Origin: Schistosoma haematobium
Taxonomy: Eukaryota > Platyhelminthes > Trematoda > Strigeidida > Schistosomatidae
DNA length: 64,000 nucleotides
Reading direction: 5' to 3'
Assembly: GCF_000699445.3 (NCBI RefSeq)
Contig: NC_067200.1
Location: 14,824,510-14,888,509 of the forward strand
In this document: one piece after another, positions 59,853 through 64,000 of the stretch
Numbering within the stretch: the stretch's first letter is position 1
Layout of the letters: each line of letters begins with the position of its first letter
Translations under genes and position numbers: made by a program
The notes under the pieces: model-generated
Database searches by the model: none
What the model saw: the letters and a program-made list of their open reading frames with translations, nothing else
What the model was told of the DNA's origin: nothing

Positions 59853-60699
59853 CATACACAATGTTCCATTGCAGCCATAAATGTTGCACGCCACACTCTT
59901 TAACCGTATCTGTCTTCCCACCACTACCCGTTTGTCTCCTCTACTTACACTTCCTCCGACTCCTACCACTCCTAATAGCAATCACACTCATACTGCTGCT
60001 CCCACTATTCCCACTCTTCCTGCTCTCATTCTCCAACAACTACAAATCATCCTACAACTCCTCCTTCTCCTCATCCTCTTCTTCCTCCTCCCTCACCTAC
60101 TCATCCTCCTCCTAAACCTACTCCTACTCCTCCCAATCCTAATCCTCTTCTTCATCATATTCCATATCATACACATCAAATACACCCTCCTCCGCTTCTC
60201 CTTCTTCTTCTTCTTCTTCTTCTTCTTCTTCTTCTTCACTTCTTCACCATCATTATCATCATCATCATCATCATCTTCATCATATTCATCATATTCATCA
60301 TATTCATCATATTCATCATACTCATCCCCACCAACCACATCCACTCTACATGAACACGGAATCGGCACACTCACATTGACCGATTGAGTGGTGTGTGAAT
60401 ATCAGGTAGTCGACTGATCGATTGGTGAATTGTCGATGTGAGATTAGAGTGATGGGAAGTGTGTGTCAATGAGGCAATGATGACGGTGATTGTGTGAAGT
60501 GAGTATGTGGTGTTGTATGGGTGTGATGACGTGAGAGGAGGCGGTGGTATGTGTGGTTGAGTTTGAGTTTGAGGTGTGTGTGTGTGGACACAGAGTTGTG
60601 AATGTGGCAGACTGAATGCGACAGACTGACTGTAGGTGTGTGCAGTCGCTACGTATCACTGTACGAGGAGGGTGAGTATTGTTTGGTCAGAAGCCGTTG

Positions 60700-60770
60700 C
60701 GCCCGATGGGGGCTCGAACCCCGACCCTCAGATTAAAAGTCTGATGCTCTACCGACTGAGCTAACCGGGC
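60700..60770 (-). tRNA. tRNA-Lys(UUU), copy 22, 71 nt
   Basis: 4-bp T stem. Confidence 0.8.
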
Positions 60771-61106
60771 TCGACTGTTCGGCGCCGCTTGTCACACACA
60801 TCAAAACCACCTCACACAACACACATGCACACTCACTCAAACAACACCATCTCAATCATCATACACCCTACAACTAACACCAAGCCACACTCAACATCCT
60901 CTCACACAATCGCACACACACGCACACACAAACAAACAATCACTCAGTCAATCAACCAGACATAAATCGAGACGCGGCTCTGTGCACACACTCACACACT
61001 CACACTCACAATAACACACACACACACACACACACACAACACACAACACACACACACACTTGCTTCTCCATTGGGAATCTCTACCGAACTACTCCGATCA
61101 CCATAC

Positions 61107-61586
61107 TGTTATAACTTGTGACCGCCGGTTATTGTGCAGTGACTTATCGATCGGATCAATAACGCGTAAAATACGTGCGAGCCGCCTAGATTCCTAATTG
61201 GTCCTGCTTTCCGTCTAGCCCAGCCAGTTTAGTCCAGAACACAAGTCTCAGCCTCTGCGATATGCATCGTTATATTACAAACATTCTGAGTTTATATACC
61301 AATCAAACAGACCACAACGTACCAATATAATATGAAACAACATTTGTACAAGAATTAGCCAGATTTGGCTGTGAATGAGGGAGGTAGAAATTCATATACT
61401 GAGTATAACTCAAGAATGGTAAAACGTATAATAATAGTTTATGGGTCAAAATAAACCTTGTAATAAGAGGAATATGAATATGCATACTTTAGTTAATTAA
61501 TAATTATACAATAGAAATATGCGTTTAGTATTGGTCCATAAAAGGATCCCAAAGTTATCATTCATTATGTTTATCGGGATATAACA
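61107..61586 (-). mobile_element. Solo LTR in array unit, copy 22
   Basis: 480 bp. Marker state T. Confidence 0.92.
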
Positions 61587-62428
61587 CATACACAATGTTC
61601 CATTGCAGCCATAAATGTTGCACGCCACACTCTTTAACCGTATCTGTCTTCCCACCACTACCCGTTTGTCTCCTCTACTTACACTTCCTCCGACTCCTAC
61701 CACTCCTAATAGCAATCACACTCATACTGCTGCTCCCACTATTCCCACTCTTCCTGCTCTCATTCTCCAACAACTACAAATCATCCTACAACTCCTCCTT
61801 CTCCTCATCCTCTTCTTCCTCCTCCCTCACCTACTCATCCTCCTCCTAAACCTACTCCTACTCCTCCCAATCCTAATCCTCTTCTTCATCATATTCCATA
61901 TCATACACATCAAATACACCCTCCTCCGCTTCTCCTTCTTCTCCTTCTTCTTCTTCTTCTTCTTCTACTTCTTCACCATCATTATCATCATCATCATCAT
62001 CATCTTCATCATATTCATCATATTCATCATATTCATCATATTCATCATACTCATCCCCACCAACCACATCCACTCTACATGAACACGGAATCGGCACACT
62101 CACATTGACCGATTGAGTGGTGTGTGAATATCAGGTAGTCGACTGATCGATTGGTGAATTGTCGATGTGAGATTAGAGTGATGGGAAGTGTGTGTCAATG
62201 AGGCAATGATGACGGTGATTGTGTGAAGTGAGTATGTGGTGTTGTATGGGTGTGATGACGTGAGAGGAGGCGGTGGTATGTGTGGTTGAGTTTGAGTTTG
62301 AGGTGTGTGTGTGTGGACACAGAGTTGTGAATGTGGCAGACTGAATGCGACAGACTGACTGTAGGTGTGTGCAGTCGCTACGTATCACTGTACGAGGAGG
62401 GTGAGTATTGTTTGGTCAGAAGCCGTTG

Positions 62429-62500
62429 CGCCCGATGGGGGCTCGAACCCCCGACCCTCAGATTAAAAGTCTGATGCTCTACCGACTGAGCTAACCGGGC
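62429..62500 (-). tRNA. tRNA-Lys(UUU), copy 23, 72 nt
   Basis: T arm as copy 1. Last tRNA in the window; unit 24 is cut before its tRNA. Confidence 0.85.
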
Positions 62501-62844
62501 TCGACTGTTCGGCGCCGCTTGTCACACACATCAAAACCACCTCACACAACACACATGCACACTCACTCAAACAACACCATCTCAATCATCATACACCCTA
62601 CAACTAACACCAAGCCACACTCAACATCCTCTCACACAATGCACACACACGCACACACACGCACACACAAACAAACAATCACTCAGTCAATCAACCAGAC
62701 ATAAATCGAGACGCGGCTCTGTGCACACACTCACACACTCACACTCACAATAACACACACAACACACACACACACAACACACAACACACACACACACTTG
62801 CTTCTCCATTGGGAATCTCTACCGAACTACTCCGATCACCATAC

Positions 62845-63324
62845 TGTTATAACTTGTGACCGCCGGTTATTGTGCAGTGACTTATCGATCGGATCAATAA
62901 CGCGTAAAATACGTGCGAGCCGCCTAGATTCCTAATTGGTCCTGCTTTCCGTCTAGCCCAGCCAGTTTAGTCCAGAACACAAGTCTCAGCCTCTGCGATA
63001 TGCATCGTTATATTACAAACATTCTGAGTTTATATACCAATCAAACAGACCACAACGTACCAATATAATATGAAACAACATTTGTACAAGAATTAGCCAG
63101 ATTTGGCTGTGAATGAGGGAGGTAGAAATTCATATACTGAGTATAACTCAAGAATGGTAAAACGTATAATAATAGTTTATGGGTCAAAATAAACCTTGTA
63201 ATAAGAGGAATATGAATATGCATACTTTAGTTAATTAATAATTATACAATAGAAATATACGTTTAGTATTGGTCCATAAAAGGATCCCAAAGTTATCATT
63301 CATTATGTTTATCGGGATATAACA
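62845..63324 (-). mobile_element. Solo LTR in array unit, copy 23
   Basis: 480 bp. Marker state T, plus a private G-to-A change (AAATATACG instead of AAATATGCG) near 63258. Confidence 0.92.
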
Positions 63325-64000
63325 CATACACAATGTTCCATTGCAGCCATAAATGTTGCACGCCACACTCTTTAACCGTATCTGTCTTCCCACCACTACC
63401 CGTTTGTCTCCTCTACTTACACTTCCTCCGACTCCTACCACTCCTAATAGCAATCACACTCATACTGCTGCTCCCACTATTCCCACTCTTCCTGCTCTCA
63501 TTCTCCAACAACTACAAATCATCCTACAACTCCTCCTTCTCCTCATCCTCTTCTTCCTCCTCCCTCACCTACTCATCCTCCTCCTAAACCTACTCCTACT
63601 CCTCCCAATCCTAATCCTCTTCTTCATCATATTCCATATCATACACATCAAATACACCCTCCTCCGCTTCTCCTTCTTCTTCTTCTTCTTCTTCTTCTTC
63701 TTCTTCTTCTTCATCATCATCATCATCATCATCATCATCTTCATCATATTCATCATATTCATCATATTCATCATATTCATCATACTCATCCCCACCAACC
63801 ACATCCACTCTACATGAACACGGAATCGGCACACTCACATTGACCGATTGAGTGGTGTGTGAATATCAGGTAGTCGACTGATCGATTGGTGAATTGTCGA
63901 TGTGAGATTAGAGTGATGGGAAGTGTGTGTCAATGAGGCAATGATGACGGTGATTGTGTGAAGTGAGTATGTGGTGTTGTATGGGTGTGATGACGTGAGA

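Larger units (their letters stand above)
24037..64000. repeat. tRNA-Lys macrosatellite array, 23+ units of about 1.7 kb
   Basis: A head-to-tail tandem array running from near 24,037 past the right end of the window. LTR-to-LTR spacing gives unit lengths of 1714, 1706, 1714, 1711, 1692, 1708, 1698, 1707, 1710, 1708, 1712, 1716, 1727, 1725, 1724, 1707, 1651, 1735, 1734, 1730, 1734 and 1738 bp. Each unit has, left to right: pyrimidine-rich microsatellite block, TG-rich block, tRNA-Lys (minus), CA-rich block, solo LTR (minus). Outside the microsatellites, units differ at only a few positions, indicating recent amplification or ongoing homogenisation. The first unit is partial and the last is cut after its TG-rich block begins. 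Confidence 0.97.

Noticed and set aside
24037..64000. CRISPR array or rDNA/5S-type array
   Set aside because: Units are 1.7 kb with no spacers, the genome is eukaryotic, and no rRNA-like sequence is visible in the unit.

Overview
The window looks like nuclear DNA of a blood fluke (genus Schistosoma or a close relative). It is A+T-rich and has no recognisable host protein-coding gene. It is filled with families typical of schistosomes: tRNA-headed SINEs carrying hammerhead ribozyme motifs (Smalpha type), Penelope-like elements with a GIY-YIG endonuclease, RTE-clade non-LTR retrotransposons and LTR-retrotransposon remnants. Genus-level placement is an inference from this mix; I cannot name the species.

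Positions 1 to about 24,036 are a graveyard of dispersed repeats. They include about a dozen Smalpha-like SINE copies on both strands, several with a largely intact hammerhead core. There are five Penelope-like fragments (2.2-2.9, 15.4-16.8, 17.8-18.1, 18.5-18.9 and 23.1-23.4 kb). Three RTE 3' ends lie at 1.0-1.4, 10.1-10.8 and 21.0-22.3 kb. There are three copies of an unclassified repeat with an (AAAT)n tail. LTR copies lie at 0.4-0.9, 8.8-9.3 and 23.6 kb. A diverged minisatellite sits at 5.5 kb and a MITE-like element at 6.45 kb. All coding remnants are truncated or broken.

Positions about 24,037 to 64,000 are one tandem array, a macrosatellite with a unit of about 1.65-1.74 kb. It runs off the right edge of the window. 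There are 23 complete tRNA cassettes and the start of a 24th unit. Read left to right on the + strand, each unit holds: a pyrimidine-rich block with (TTC)n, (ATC)n and 9-bp (ATCATATTC)n tracts; a TG-rich block; a tRNA-Lys(UUU) gene on the minus strand; a CA-rich block with (CA)n; and a 480-bp solo LTR on the minus strand, flanked by the direct repeat CATAC. The LTR is about 330 bp upstream of the tRNA and points toward it.

The array is very homogeneous outside the microsatellites, but marker variants fall in blocks, for example a C-to-T switch in the LTR between the 33.7 and 35.4 kb copies. Only one of 23 tRNA copies (53762-53834) has the canonical 73-nt length with a full 5-bp T stem. Fourteen are 71 nt and eight are 72 nt, all through loss of one G/C base in one or both homopolymers of the T arm. 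This is either real decay or homopolymer undercalling in a repeat that is hard to polish. It decides whether this is an array of some 23 working genes or mostly pseudogenes.
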